Below are positions 10,912-64,000 of a DNA stretch of 64,000 bases, in pieces. The DNA is taken from the NCBI GenBank assembly GCA_036245525.1, contig BTPG01000006.1:92308950-92372949 (forward strand), in the 5' to 3' direction. The first letter of the stretch is position 1. Each line of letters begins with the position of its first letter. This stretch comes from Semisulcospira habei. Taxonomy: Eukaryota; Mollusca; Gastropoda; Semisulcospiridae. The position numbers and the translations under genes were made by a program. The notes beneath the pieces are model-generated. The model was not told the origin of the DNA and did no database searches. It worked only from the letters and a program-made list of their open reading frames with translations.

Positions 10912-10926
10912 CATAGGCATAAATGA

Positions 10927-11304
10927 TTGATTGATTGTACATTGCTTAACGTCCCGACAGCAACAAGGCTTTCTCAGGACGTGCCTGCACTGCTTGTGAA
11001 AAAAAAATAAACAGAACATTGAATGTATGTCGCCAGCCGGTCAAATACGTTAAATAAACCTACATGGGGCCTAAATAAAGCTAAGACCATTTAGCAACAC
11101 ACATCCAATATCAAGAGCTACAGGCAGTGCAGACAGTTGGGAGAGTTTTAAAAAGACAAATACAGGTAAATGGACCAAGGGTAGACAGAAACACATGCCC
11201 CAGAATAGAAAGGAAACCCACCCTGTGGGGCTGACCAGGGTGACCCTGGGAACTAAAAAGTACCTAACCCCACCCAAGTCCCCCAGGGCAGACCCGGGTG
11301 GGGG
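10927..11304 (-). mobile_element. SINE-like retroposon, copy 2 (TSD 15 bp)
   Basis: Flanked by identical CATAGGCATAAATGA at 10912-10926 and 11305-11319. Both ends match the other five copies: a GGGTGGGG hairpin end and a GATTGATTG-type tail next to TACATTGCTTAACGTC. Confidence 0.92.
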
Positions 11305-11718
11305 CATAGGCATAAATGACTGGGAATGGACACTACTTAGGAACCCTGTCAACGGTGCATTCACAACAATACAAAAGGAAGGTGAGATTGCATATCGTGA
11401 TTCTTGCTGCATACACAAGCAAGCACCAATGGCTGTACATGAGTACCAGTCAAGCAGAGACACATCATTTTACAATTTATTCTTTTTAAGCACAAAAAAT
11501 AAAATGTATATGGAAAAGAAAGTGCATTCAGTTCATGATTTGTTGTTTTGCGTTAACGCAGGATGAACACCCACACCTCAGACTTTCACAAAGCAGGCAA
11601 GCCAAATGTACAATACACCTATAAAAAAAGGTAACACAGACGACCCATTTCATCTTTCCAGTCCACTGCCGAGAAACACTGAACTCAATCTAACTGCAAA
11701 AGATATATAGGGCCTCAT

Positions 11719-11797
11719 GGTTTCAGCAAGAAGCATAAATCCTCATGGGCCCCCAGTTGCGGGGGCCCCATGAGGATTTATGCTTCTTGCTGAAACC
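11719..11797. repeat. 79-bp near-perfect hairpin (MITE-like family 2)
   Basis: The arms GGTTTCAGCAAGAAGCATAA and TTATGCTTCTTGCTGAAACC continue inward for about 37 pairs with a single-base indel and a loop of a few bases (TTG). Related hairpins lie at 43706-43771 and 49263-49333, and half copies near 15560, 22108, 24755 and 48985. Confidence 0.85.
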
Positions 11798-12109
11798 AGT
11801 TTGTACCCGCGTTCCTTTGACAGCTTAGCCATTACATTTACAAAATTCATAAATGCAGTCCGCGTCTACTGACAGTGATAAAAACTGGCCCCCCATTTAC
11901 AGTGACATTTTGCAGCGATAGAAACTGGCCCCCATTTACAGTGACATTTTGAGGGAGTCATCTGGTTTCAACTCTTTGGCTTTTGAGCGTGTTTTTGTGT
12001 GCGAGTCCTGCAGGAATCGCCTCGACACAAGAAAGGTGACCAACAGCCAGAGGGTCAAGTATGTGACTGAGAAACACATGTATGAGTGATGCCCTGCAGA
12101 TGCCACAGC

Positions 12110-12395
12110 TGGTGATGACTTGGCCATTGTGGTTCAAGGATAGTGCCCCGATTTGCTTGGCGCCGGAGAGAAGCCTTGAACCATTACAGCTGATCCTATC
12201 ACGGCTGATCCATCTCCTCAAATGATGCAGTCCTATTGGAGGTGGCACGTAACAACTATGTACCAGTTGCAGGAGAAGATCAACCATGATAATTCAAGGG
12301 TAGTGGCAGGTTAGCTTGGCACCATCAGGCGCCAAGCTAATCTGGCACTTCCCTTAAATTACCATGATCCATCCACTGTAGTGCGTGAGGGCTAA
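12110..12395. repeat. Palindromic MITE pair (family 1)
   Basis: A hairpin with arms CATGATAATTCAAGGGTAGT and a TTGGCGCCAAGC-type centre lies at about 12285-12368. A more decayed related segment (GGTTCAAGGATAGTGCCCC) precedes it near 12130. The right end GGGCTAAATGGGTTA matches the ends of other copies. Confidence 0.65.
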
Positions 12396-12901
12396 ATGGG
12401 TTAGTAAATGTCTCCTAGGGAGTTACTCCTTTTTATCACATACAACCCTGGGCAATATTGACCACACGCATCCTTTCAGATGACACAACAGGCGCTCAAG
12501 TTTCCAAAAACATTCATGCACACTGATCACAAGACAACACATGCAAACTCAACAGGAACCCCTCCAAAAATACAGTGCATGTCACTGAACTTCAATAAGT
12601 TATCACCTCCATTTGTGTACAGCAACTGGCAGGCAAACGAGGTACAGCTGCTGTTACCATTTTATGGTATCAACACTTTCAGTTTCACAATACACCAACT
12701 TTCACGATAATTCAACTTTCATGAATAACCTGAACACTTCTGACCAAGCATAAAGTAGACGTTACCCATCCAACTTTTATTGTTTTTCCTTCCACCAAGC
12801 TGTTCTCTGGTGTCCGACTTCACGATAGCAAATCAAATGCTTTTTTGAGGCAAAAGTTGGTGATAAGGCACATTATCGCAGAATACATGTTGTCCCTCGT
12901 T

Positions 12902-12992
12902 CACCCTTTGGATGTTGGTAGCAATTTTGGTCGATATGATTCCTGCAGGAATCACCTCAAACAAAATCACTACTGACACCCAAAGGGCTAAT
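12902..12992. repeat. Palindromic MITE (CCCTTTG...CAAAGGG family)
   Basis: ACCCTTTGGATGTTGGTAGC at the left is mirrored by CACTACTGACACCCAAAGGG at the right, around a central GATTCCTGCAGGAATC palindrome. Related copies lie near 39965-40055, 44139-45039, 50305-50395 and 55299-55350. Confidence 0.65.
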
Positions 12993-13012
12993 ACCAGGAA
13001 GCTTGTTATCAA

Positions 13013-14104
13013 TTAACTCTTAATCACCTATAACGCCCGTAAACGCCCTCCGGGTCTTTACCTAAAGCGCCCATAGACGCCCGTCCTCGGTACTAAATTT
13101 AGAAGTCATGTGATACGTTGGTGGGTTCTTCTGTGAAGAAGGTGAGATTGCATACCGTAGGTGGCAAGGTCAAACTAACTTTAGACACTGGGCATGCGCT
13201 CTAAGCCACTGTGTGTGTCGAATTGGGAGAGTTTTACCGTGCACCTAGCTGCTCGCTAATGCACGTGTTTGCAAACATGGCGACATACACGACAATGACC
13301 CAGAGTTTACCGCTATTTCGGAGTAAATTGGCAATTATCCAGTTTCAGAGCCAGAGGGAAGTGACATAAGTGTGTCTAGTGTACATCTAGTGTACATACT
13401 AGCGATCTGTCGGACTGGGATGACGAAAATACCGGAGTATTTCAGCAGTGTTTACCGAAGCGACGACTGCAAGATGGCGGCGGCGATGCTATCTGGCATC
13501 AGCGGCCAATTTCAGACTTTTTTGCAGCCTTTCACGCGATATGTGGGCCCAACAACTCCACTTGAGTTGGAAGCGACACCACTTGATTATTTTTTAATCA
13601 GTATTTCCCTGCTGAAATGTTCAAAATTTTCGCCCAACAGACGAACTTGGCGATCAATTTGTAGCAACATCCGCCGACGGGGATACGTGCACTTCGATTA
13701 CCTGAAGGATTATCAGTGGATTGCCTGGTAATAGTGATCACTAATGTAAAATTATCTCACTCCACTATCACACACTTTCATATTTTTGCCCACCGACACA
13801 TTTTTCAGTTTTACATCTTTTGTTTGTCATATCAAAATAATCAAGGTGCATTTTTTTCAGTTAATTTACCTGTAATTAATTACAGTAAATAATATAAACA
13901 GGTATCAAATTACACTCCACCACAACATAAAATACTATCCATCTATATGTCAGCTAAGAAAAAAAAACCAGACTTAAATATCTGTCTATTCAAAAAAGTT
14001 ATAGACGCTTTGGTGAAGTAACCCATTTTCTCAGTAATTTTCTTACTATCTTCTAGGTACAGGAGAATAGACAGTGTATGTTCTTATAGGTGATTAAGAG
14101 TTAA
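13013..14104 (+). mobile_element. piggyBac-like non-autonomous element with TTAA target duplication
   Basis: TTAA at 13013-13016 is followed by CTCTTAATCACCTATAA, and the exact reverse complement precedes TTAA at 14101-14104. The result is a 1084-bp unit with 17-bp perfect TIRs and TTAA duplications, the piggyBac signature. Internal translation in broken frames gives an acidic SDLSDWDDEN stretch followed by a TPLDYF...MFKIFAQQTN stretch, resembling the start of piggyBac DDE transposases, so it looks like a deletion derivative that kept part of the transposase N-terminus. Frames are interrupted by stops. Confidence 0.7.
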
Positions 14105-14824
14105 ATGGGTTTAAGAAATTGTAATGTACAGCATAGCTCACTATTTTTTTGGTACACAAAACTTCTAGCCCCAAATCTAGACATTTAATTTAACCCTCCA
14201 ACTCCCAGGACTAAATGAATTGCATTCTGTCGAACACAAGTCTTTTTAATTTCTGAGAATTTAAGAGCTAAAGAATAACTACTGAGCTACAAAAAAGTCC
14301 AACCACCTTGTGTAAGTGAATGTTTTCTATTTTTTTCTTCTAGCATAGTGCTTTGGACACACTGATCTATAATACAAGCAATGCAATGTATTCAAGTTTC
14401 AACTCAACTCCTCACAAGAAAATTAATGACCAACTTCTACTTTAAAACCAAGCCTAGTTGCCCAATCTGCATGGACAAAGGTGTATAAAAACTGAAGATA
14501 GAAATTCATAATGCATGTCAATTCAAGCAAGCGAGTGTTCGTACCAAGAACCAAAGGCAGACATTCCTGACTAACTACTGAACCATGATCAAAACAAGGC
14601 CCATGTCACTTCAAGTCATGCCTGCTCAGTTCATGCTACATTTTCCCTCCCCACTAAATCCTGCCACGGCCTTGGATCTTATGCACCTACGACATGCATT
14701 GTTTGACCCAGCCCAGAGCACAGTCACTGTCGGTAGTTTGACCAATCCCCTTATGAAATGTGCGCTGCATCAAATGTATTTTTCATCAGACTGCACAAGA
14801 AACCTAATACAGATGTTCTGCATG
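14105..14824 (-). other. Probable PLK1 3' UTR and downstream sequence
   Basis: Directly downstream of the PLK1 stop on the minus strand. ATTAAA-type polyadenylation candidates occur on the minus strand near 14246 and 14187, but no choice can be made without transcript data. Confidence 0.35.
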
Positions 14825-59310
<44,486 letters not shown>

Positions 59311-59552
59311 CTGAAAAAACAAAAAAACAAATGATAGTAACAAAGCTATCAATATGCATGTCAGACATGAGACCAGGTTGAGATCAAATCCTACTAGGAA
59401 AGCAATGAGTCCAGGACTCGCAACCAGTATATTTTCATGTGGGGGAACTTCACAAAACACCTACATTCAACATGTAAACATGCACCATAATTCAAAAAAA
59501 ATTCTCAACAAATTTGCACTGATCTAAAAAAATAACCAAAATGCAGGAAAAA

Positions 59553-59790
59553 AATGAATTTTTTTTTCTAAAATGTATTTTTTTGAAAAATACTTACCGA
59601 TGGCATTACTATCTAGAATACACTCTATTGCCTATAGATTTCAGCAAAAGTTGTGTATAGCACACAACTGGGGAGGAGACACCGGGGATCCAAGCACTAG
59701 GACCCCGGGTGGCCTCCCCTTACTACCCTATCCCGGCGAGCACAGGGCGACCTCGTCAGTTTCACGCTTAGCCACAAGAGGCAAGCGGGG
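59553..59790. repeat. DIRS C left ITR
   Basis: Outer end AATGAATTTTTTTTTCTAAA, then GAAAAATACTTACCGATGGC and ATTACTATCTAGAAT. The inner limit cannot be fixed without the right ITR. Confidence 0.85.
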
Positions 59791-59809
59791 CAGGTGGGAG
59801 GGCCATCCG

Positions 59810-59910
59810 AGTAATGCCATCGGTAAGTATTTTTCAAAAAAATACATTTAGAAAAAAAATTCATTTGTTTTTTCAAAATACATTACCGATGGCATTACTA
59901 TCTGGAAGAA
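59810..59910. repeat. DIRS C internal complementary region
   Basis: AGTAATGCCATCGGTAAGTA through AAATTCATT is the reverse complement of the left outer end, fused to TGTTTTTTCAAAATACATTA and CCGATGGCATTACTATCTGG, predicted to match the unseen right end. Confidence 0.9.
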
Positions 59911-60007
59911 TGGCGAACAGGCGGAGGGTGCCGTACCTAAACCATAACCCAACCACTCCGCCGGCCCCATCGAGAGAGAACTCCCGACAATTTCAGCTAT
60001 GACGTAC

Positions 60008-61092
60008 CTAAGACGCCAGCGGCGCTCGGAGGGAGTGCTGGGCCGCGGAGATGTCGCCCACTCGTGCCAGGGAGTCACGTTGGCCGGATAGGTCTCTAAG
60101 GTAGAAGCGTGCAAAAGTGGAGTCTGAGCGCCAGCCACCCGCTGTCACAATATCTTTGACCGAGCAGTTGCGGTCCAGGGCTAGACTGGTGGCTACTCCT
60201 CTCACTTCATACGCCCGGATTTGTAAGAGCTCAGCGCCGCGTGGGGAGAGGTCCTGGTAGGCTGACCTAATCACCCACCGCAGCCAGGATGACACGGTCT
60301 GGGCCGAGATGTCGTGTCTGCCCGTGGACAAAGGTAGGAAGAGGCGCGAGTGCCCTCGGCGCTGCGGCTTAGAGCGGCGCAGGTAAATCCTTAGCGCCCG
60401 CACTGGGTCCTGTTGCCGCGATCCAGGGGAGAGGTCCGCTCCACGGAGGGGTCGTATAGTCAGCATCTGAGGGGCCGCCGCGGGGCGGCGGTTCTTGGCC
60501 AGGAAAGACGGATCGGGGAGCAGCTGTGCAGAGCCGTTGGACCGAAACTGCAAACAGGCTGGGAGCATCGAGAGCGCGTGAAGCTCGCTGACTCGGGACG
60601 CTGTAGCGAGAGCCAGAAGGAAACAGGTTTTCCGGGTCAAATCTGAGAACCGAGCCAAGGGGAGGGGTTCAAACCGGTCCGTATTCAACCACGTCAGTAC
60701 CCAGGCAAGATCCCACCGGGGTACTAGGGAACGTGAAACCGGACGTCGGAGTTCAAAGTGAGCCAGTAAATCCGACAGATCCTTGCAGGCGCCTGGGTCC
60801 GGAAGACTCAGGTGGCGGTAGGTGTCCGCGATCATAGCGCGGTAGCCCTTGATGGTGACCGGGGCTAAGCCTTGGTCGTCGAAGAGCCACAGGAAGAACT
60901 CCGCCAGTTGGTGGGAGGCTAGGTTAGTGGGAGGGAGTCCATGGGAGGCGCACCAGGTCTGAAAGACCCTCCACTTGCCTTCGTACACCTTCCTTGTAGA
61001 GAGTCTGCGGGCTGCTGCAATTGCCGCCACTGCAGCATCCGAGAAACCTCTAGCGGCGAGGGCTTGCCAGACAACCTCCAAGCGTGTAGGCG
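60008..61092 (-). CDS. DIRS C tyrosine recombinase
   Basis: Core-binding half: ARGFSDAAVAAIAAARRLST, LAEFFLWLFDDQGLAPVTIK, DLAWVLTWLNTDRFEPLPLA. Catalytic half: LLALATASRVSELHALSMLP (Arg I), HDISAQTVSSWLRWVIRSAY, LQIRAYEVRGVATSLALDRN (AYEVR where A and B have AHEVR/AHEIR), IVTAGGWRSDSTFARFYLRD (Trp and Tyr nucleophile). It would integrate the circular DNA copy. The frame is open from 62575 to 60008, so the natural start is uncertain. The His-to-Tyr change in the HxxR box may impair catalysis. Confidence 0.88.
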
Positions 61093-62064
61093 GAGGCGTT
61101 CCGGGCACGGATGGAAGAGCTGCTGACGGGGCTGCTTGAGCATCGTGGGAGGGGTAGGAAGCTCCAGGGGAGGGTCCGTCGCAAGCGCGAGGAGGTCCGT
61201 GGTCCAGCTCTTGGTCCAGTTGAAGGGGGCCACCAGCAAGAGGACCGCCGAGCATCCTAGAAGCTTCCGCAGCACCTTCGGAACGAGGACTGACGGGGGG
61301 TAGGCGTAAGCAATCAGGCCGTCCCAAGGGATGGCGAGCGCGTCCACTGCCCAAGCGAGCGGATCCGGGACTGGAGAGACGTAGACCGGGAGCTGGTTGT
61401 TCCATCTGGTGGCAAACAGATCCACTAGCGGCGTTTCCCAGTGAGAGCAGATCAGGCGAAAAATATCCGGGCGTAGGGACCACTCCGTGTGGAGCAACTG
61501 TCCGCGTCGAGACAGGGCGTCCGCAATCACGTTGAGGTGGCCGGGGATGTGGCGGGCTCGTAGAGTAATGCCCCGATCCCTGCACCAGAGAAGAAGGTGG
61601 TACAGTAGAATGCAAAGGGAGGGCGAGTGAGTGCCCCCCTGATTCTGTATGTAAGCCACCCCCGTCGAGTTGTCGTAGAGCACGAGGACTTCCTGATTGG
61701 CCAAGGTCTCCTGCCAAACGTCGAGTGCCAACCCAACTGCCTTCAGCTCCAGCCAGTTGATGTGTTTCCCTAACAGCTCCCGAGGCCAAACGCCCGAGGC
61801 CGAGAGAAAATCCGGTAACAGGTGCGCGCCCCAGCCGGCCTGGCTCGCATCTGTACAGAGAGACCACCGTGGCGGAGGGGAGTGTAGGGGCACCCCCGAA
61901 GCCAGCCAAGCGAGGTCCGCCCACCTCTCGAGGTGAGGACGAGCCAGAGGAGTGACTGGTACTAGATCCGACAAGAGCGCCCGAGGAGGGTCGCCAGTGA
62001 AGGAGATGTAGCTGGAGAGGCCGAGCATAAAGTCTGCCCAAGGGAAGCAGGTCCGCGGCCGCAC
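60919..62064 (-). CDS. DIRS C RNase H and connector (overlaps recombinase frame)
   Basis: RWSLCTDASQAGWGAHLL (catalytic Asp), INWLELKAVGLALDVW (Glu), VLVLYDNSTGVAYIQNQGG (Asp), HIPGHLNVIADALSRRG, ETPLVDLFATRWNNQLPVYV, AIPWDGLIAYAYPPSVLVPK. The end of this frame overlaps the recombinase coding region by at least 170 bases in a different frame. RNase H would remove RNA during cDNA synthesis. No methyltransferase domain was recognised after it. Confidence 0.85.
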   Translation of the reverse strand: MRPRTCFPWADFMLGLSSYISFTGDPPRALLSDLVPVTPLARPHLERWADLAWLASGVPLHSPPPRWSLCTDASQAGWGAHLLPDFLSASGVWPRELLGKHINWLELKAVGLALDVWQETLANQEVLVLYDNSTGVAYIQNQGGTHSPSLCILLYHLLLWCRDRGITLRARHIPGHLNVIADALSRRGQLLHTEWSLRPDIFRLICSHWETPLVDLFATRWNNQLPVYVSPVPDPLAWAVDALAIPWDGLIAYAYPPSVLVPKVLRKLLGCSAVLLLVAPFNWTKSWTTDLLALATDPPLELPTPPTMLKQPRQQLFHPCPERLRLHAWRLSGKPSPLEVSRMLQWRQLQQPADSLQGRCTKASGGSFRPGAPPMDSLPLT

Positions 62065-62985
62065 TGAGGAGGCCCAGGAGTTGAAGCCAGACCCTGGCGG
62101 TGAAGGAGGATCCCATCCCCATTGAAGTCGCTAAGTCGACGATCTTCTGCCGCCTGGCCAGAGGCAGGCGGACAAGGTTGAGGTCGGTCAGGAATTCCAT
62201 CCCCAGATGTAGAAACCGTCGAGAGGGAGAAAGATCGGATTTCCCCAAATTGAGCAGGAAACCGAGACGACACAGAAGGGAAAGCAGGGCATCTCTGTCT
62301 GTCTGGAGTGCTGCGGAAACCAAGTTGCGCAGTAGAAGGTCATCCAAGTAATTGGAGGCCGGGCTCAGGGAGCGCAGACGGAAGTAGGCCATCACGGCGT
62401 CGAGCAGTCTCGTAAATACCCACGGACTGATGTTGAAGCCGAAAGGAAGGGCGCAGAACTGGTAGACGATCCCCCCAAAGGCAAACCAAAGAGACGACGG
62501 ATGAATTGGGATGTGCAGTATAGGCGTCTGACAGATCGAGGCTGATCGCGAAGTCCATCGGACGGACGGCCGCACGGAGTGTCCTGGCCGTCTCCATCCT
62601 GAAACGAGGGGCCAAAATGAACTTGTTTAGCGCTGATAAGTCAATAACTGGACGCCACTTGCCGCCTGGTTTGGGGACTAGAAAGAGGCGGCTGTAGAAC
62701 GCCGGAGAGTCCTGCTGCGAAACCACCTCTGTCGCCGCTTTGGTGAGGAGGGCTGCCACTTCCCCGCGCAGAGCATCTGCCTGTGTGCCGTCGAGCGGTT
62801 CCTGGGTCCACCTGGGTGACCTGCGAAGAGGCGGAGGAGACAGGAACGAAAGTTGCAGGCCTGAGGTAACCGTGGAAAGAATCCTGGGGTCGTCCGGGAA
62901 CAGCGATCTCCAAAGATCGCTGAAGAGCGACAGCCGCCCGCCGACAGGAGACCCGAGGACGGGGGCGGTGGTGGGGGCGAGTCAA
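62010..62985 (-). pseudogene. DIRS C reverse transcriptase, frameshifted
   Basis: LWRSLFPDDPRILSTVTSG at the start, FYSRLFLVPKPGGKWRPVID, NKFILAPRFRMETARTLRAA, FAISLDLSDAY (motif A), a 1-base insertion near 62519, then LHIPIHPSSLWFAFGGIVYQ, FCALPFGFNISPWVFTRLLD, SNYLDDLLLRN (motif C, YLDD), LLCRLGFLLNLGKSDLSPSR and LTDLNLVRLPLARRQK. A further frame change separates RT from RNase H near 62000. Confidence 0.85.
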
Positions 62986-64000
62986 TGAGCCTGACCGCGG
63001 CCCGATTTACGGGCGCCGCAGGGCCCAGAAGGGCAAGGGGCGGGGCCGGCCTGAGGAGCCTGGAATGGACGGGCCCGACCTCGCGAAGATCCGACTGGAA
63101 GAACGGAGGGCCTGAAAGACTGCCGGGCACGACCCCCGGCCGGGCGGGGGGCGCGAAAGCGGGTCGAGGCTGGGGTAGATGCCGGCTTGGGCCACAAGTC
63201 CTTGGAAGATTCCTTTACGGTTTGCCAAGTGTCGCCGAACAGCTGAGGACCACCTAAGGGGGCTTGACGGAGCTGGGTCTTCACTGACAAGGGAAGGTCC
63301 GAGCAGAGGCGCAAAAGGGTATCCCGCCTCCAGAGGTCGCAATTGGCAGCTGCTGCCATGGCGTTGGCGGAGGAATGGTAGGCGGCCCGGTTGGCCGCTA
63401 TCAGGACGGACTGCACGTCACGGAGCGGGGACTGAACCTCCAGGTCCCAAGTATCCTGTAGGCACTGCAGGGCTGCCTGGGTAGCCAGTTCCAAGAATCC
63501 CGAACACGCCAGCGAGTTCCGCGCTAAGGAGGCGATCCTGTCGAGAGGCCGAGGCCAAGAGTTTTGGACAAGTCTGCGGCCGCCCGCCTGCACTAAGGCC
63601 GCCGCATCCACCGCTGGAAGAGGTATGGCGAAGGCTTGGGAGTGTCCAGCGTACCAGGCCTGGCGGAAGCTCAAGTTGATTCCCACAGGCCATCGAGCGG
63701 CAGTAAAGTATCCCGCGTCGCCGAAAGCGTCGTTTCGCAGCTGGGTGGAGAAAGCATCGGTGAGGTCCCGGAAGCCGGCTGGCTGCGGGAGGGACTTGCG
63801 GCGCTTGACTTGCCTCTGCGCGTCGACCATGGCCGAAGCCTGTCTCTTCGGAGGAGGCGAAGGCAGATAGAAGTCGGGAGGTAGGTACTTGGCGATAAGC
63901 CTGGATGCCTCACCCAGGGCGTGGACCGTCTGCGATCCGAGCGATGGGCCGGCGACGTCTGACGAGGCGGAGGCCGACGAGACAGCGGAAAGGCGGGACG
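62982..64000 (-). CDS. DIRS C gag-like protein, 5' partial
   Basis: Open without stop from the window edge to 62982. Recognisable by counterparts in B: SLPQPAGFRDLTDAFSTQL, DRIASLARNSLACSGFLELA, AANRAAYHSSANAMAAAANC, VKTQLRQAPLGGPQLFGDTW. The C-terminus is Arg/Pro/Gly-rich (GSSRGRARPFQAPQAGPA). An internal ATG at 63830 exists, but the frame remains open upstream (LIAKYLPPDFYLPSPPPKR), so the true start lies beyond the window. Likely the structural/RNA-binding protein of the element. Confidence 0.75.
   Translation of the reverse strand, partial: SRLSAVSSASASSDVAGPSLGSQTVHALGEASRLIAKYLPPDFYLPSPPPKRQASAMVDAQRQVKRRKSLPQPAGFRDLTDAFSTQLRNDAFGDAGYFTAARWPVGINLSFRQAWYAGHSQAFAIPLPAVDAAALVQAGGRRLVQNSWPRPLDRIASLARNSLACSGFLELATQAALQCLQDTWDLEVQSPLRDVQSVLIAANRAAYHSSANAMAAAANCDLWRRDTLLRLCSDLPLSVKTQLRQAPLGGPQLFGDTWQTVKESSKDLWPKPASTPASTRFRAPRPAGGRARQSFRPSVLPVGSSRGRARPFQAPQAGPAPCPSGPCGARKSGRGQAH

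Larger units (their letters stand above)
59553..64000 (-). mobile_element. DIRS-type retrotransposon C, GC-rich, cut by the window end
   Basis: Left ITR and ICR are present, followed on the minus strand by recombinase, RNase H, RT and gag in the DIRS order. Coding is better preserved than in A and B, with at least one 1-base frameshift in RT. GC content is visibly far above the surrounding intron. The right ITR lies beyond 64000. Confidence 0.92.

Noticed and set aside
13372..13731. 119-codon plus-strand ORF
   Set aside because: It lies inside the piggyBac-like element and reads a shifted frame of the decayed transposase; not an independent gene.
60919..62064. DIRS methyltransferase (DAM-like) domain
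   Set aside because: Sought after RNase H because many DIRS elements carry one; no methyltransferase motif could be recognised in A, B or C.

Overview
This is a eukaryotic (metazoan) window. The one host gene recognised is a polo-like kinase 1 (PLK1/polo) gene on the minus strand, split into at least twelve coding exons between 14825 and 59310. The exons join in phase to 565 codons that run from the kinase glycine loop to the second polo box and a stop. The N-terminal exon(s) must lie beyond position 64000. The mobile-element set (DIRS-type tyrosine-recombinase retrotransposons, I/Nimb-like and RTE-like LINEs, a SINE with an ATCA-type tail, TTAA-flanked MITEs) suggests a marine invertebrate, most likely a mollusc. 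That placement is inference, not proof.

Layout. 1-2050: a TATA-led pair of small unknown ORFs followed by a degenerate ~64-bp minisatellite. 2051-5790: a broken Ty3/gypsy element (one LTR, PBS, gag knuckle, protease, RT, RNase H; no integrase or 3' LTR). 5921-9573: an RTE-like LINE, interrupted by a SINE. 9574-14824: intergenic repeats, including a second SINE, a 79-bp hairpin and a 1.1-kb piggyBac-like TTAA element with TIRs. 14825-59310: PLK1. Its introns hold two complete DIRS-type elements (A, 16546-24228; B, 25495-38087), an almost intact RTE-like LINE (45621-48919), SINEs, MITEs, a ~175-bp degenerate satellite and an internally deleted LINE. 59553-64000: a third, GC-rich DIRS-type element (C) that runs off the window.

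Nesting. DIRS A carries a 5'-truncated I-like LINE. DIRS B is inserted in a small repeat (X) whose uninterrupted copy exists inside DIRS A. DIRS B contains a full-length 6.5-kb I-like LINE with a 13-bp target duplication, and that LINE is broken by a SINE with its own 11-bp duplication. The chain is SINE in LINE in DIRS in repeat X in a PLK1 intron. Each DIRS shows the diagnostic internal complementary region, a fused copy of the two outer ends just inside the ITR. Nearly all larger insertions inside PLK1 lie in the same orientation as the gene.

Most interesting for follow-up: the two-ORF TATA unit at 660-1349; the six-copy SINE family with a hairpin 5' end and an I-like 3' end; the empty-site evidence for DIRS integration; the row of MITEs sharing TTAA sites; and the intronic satellite. 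I saw no CRISPR array, operon or bacterial feature, and no tRNA or rRNA gene that I could support.
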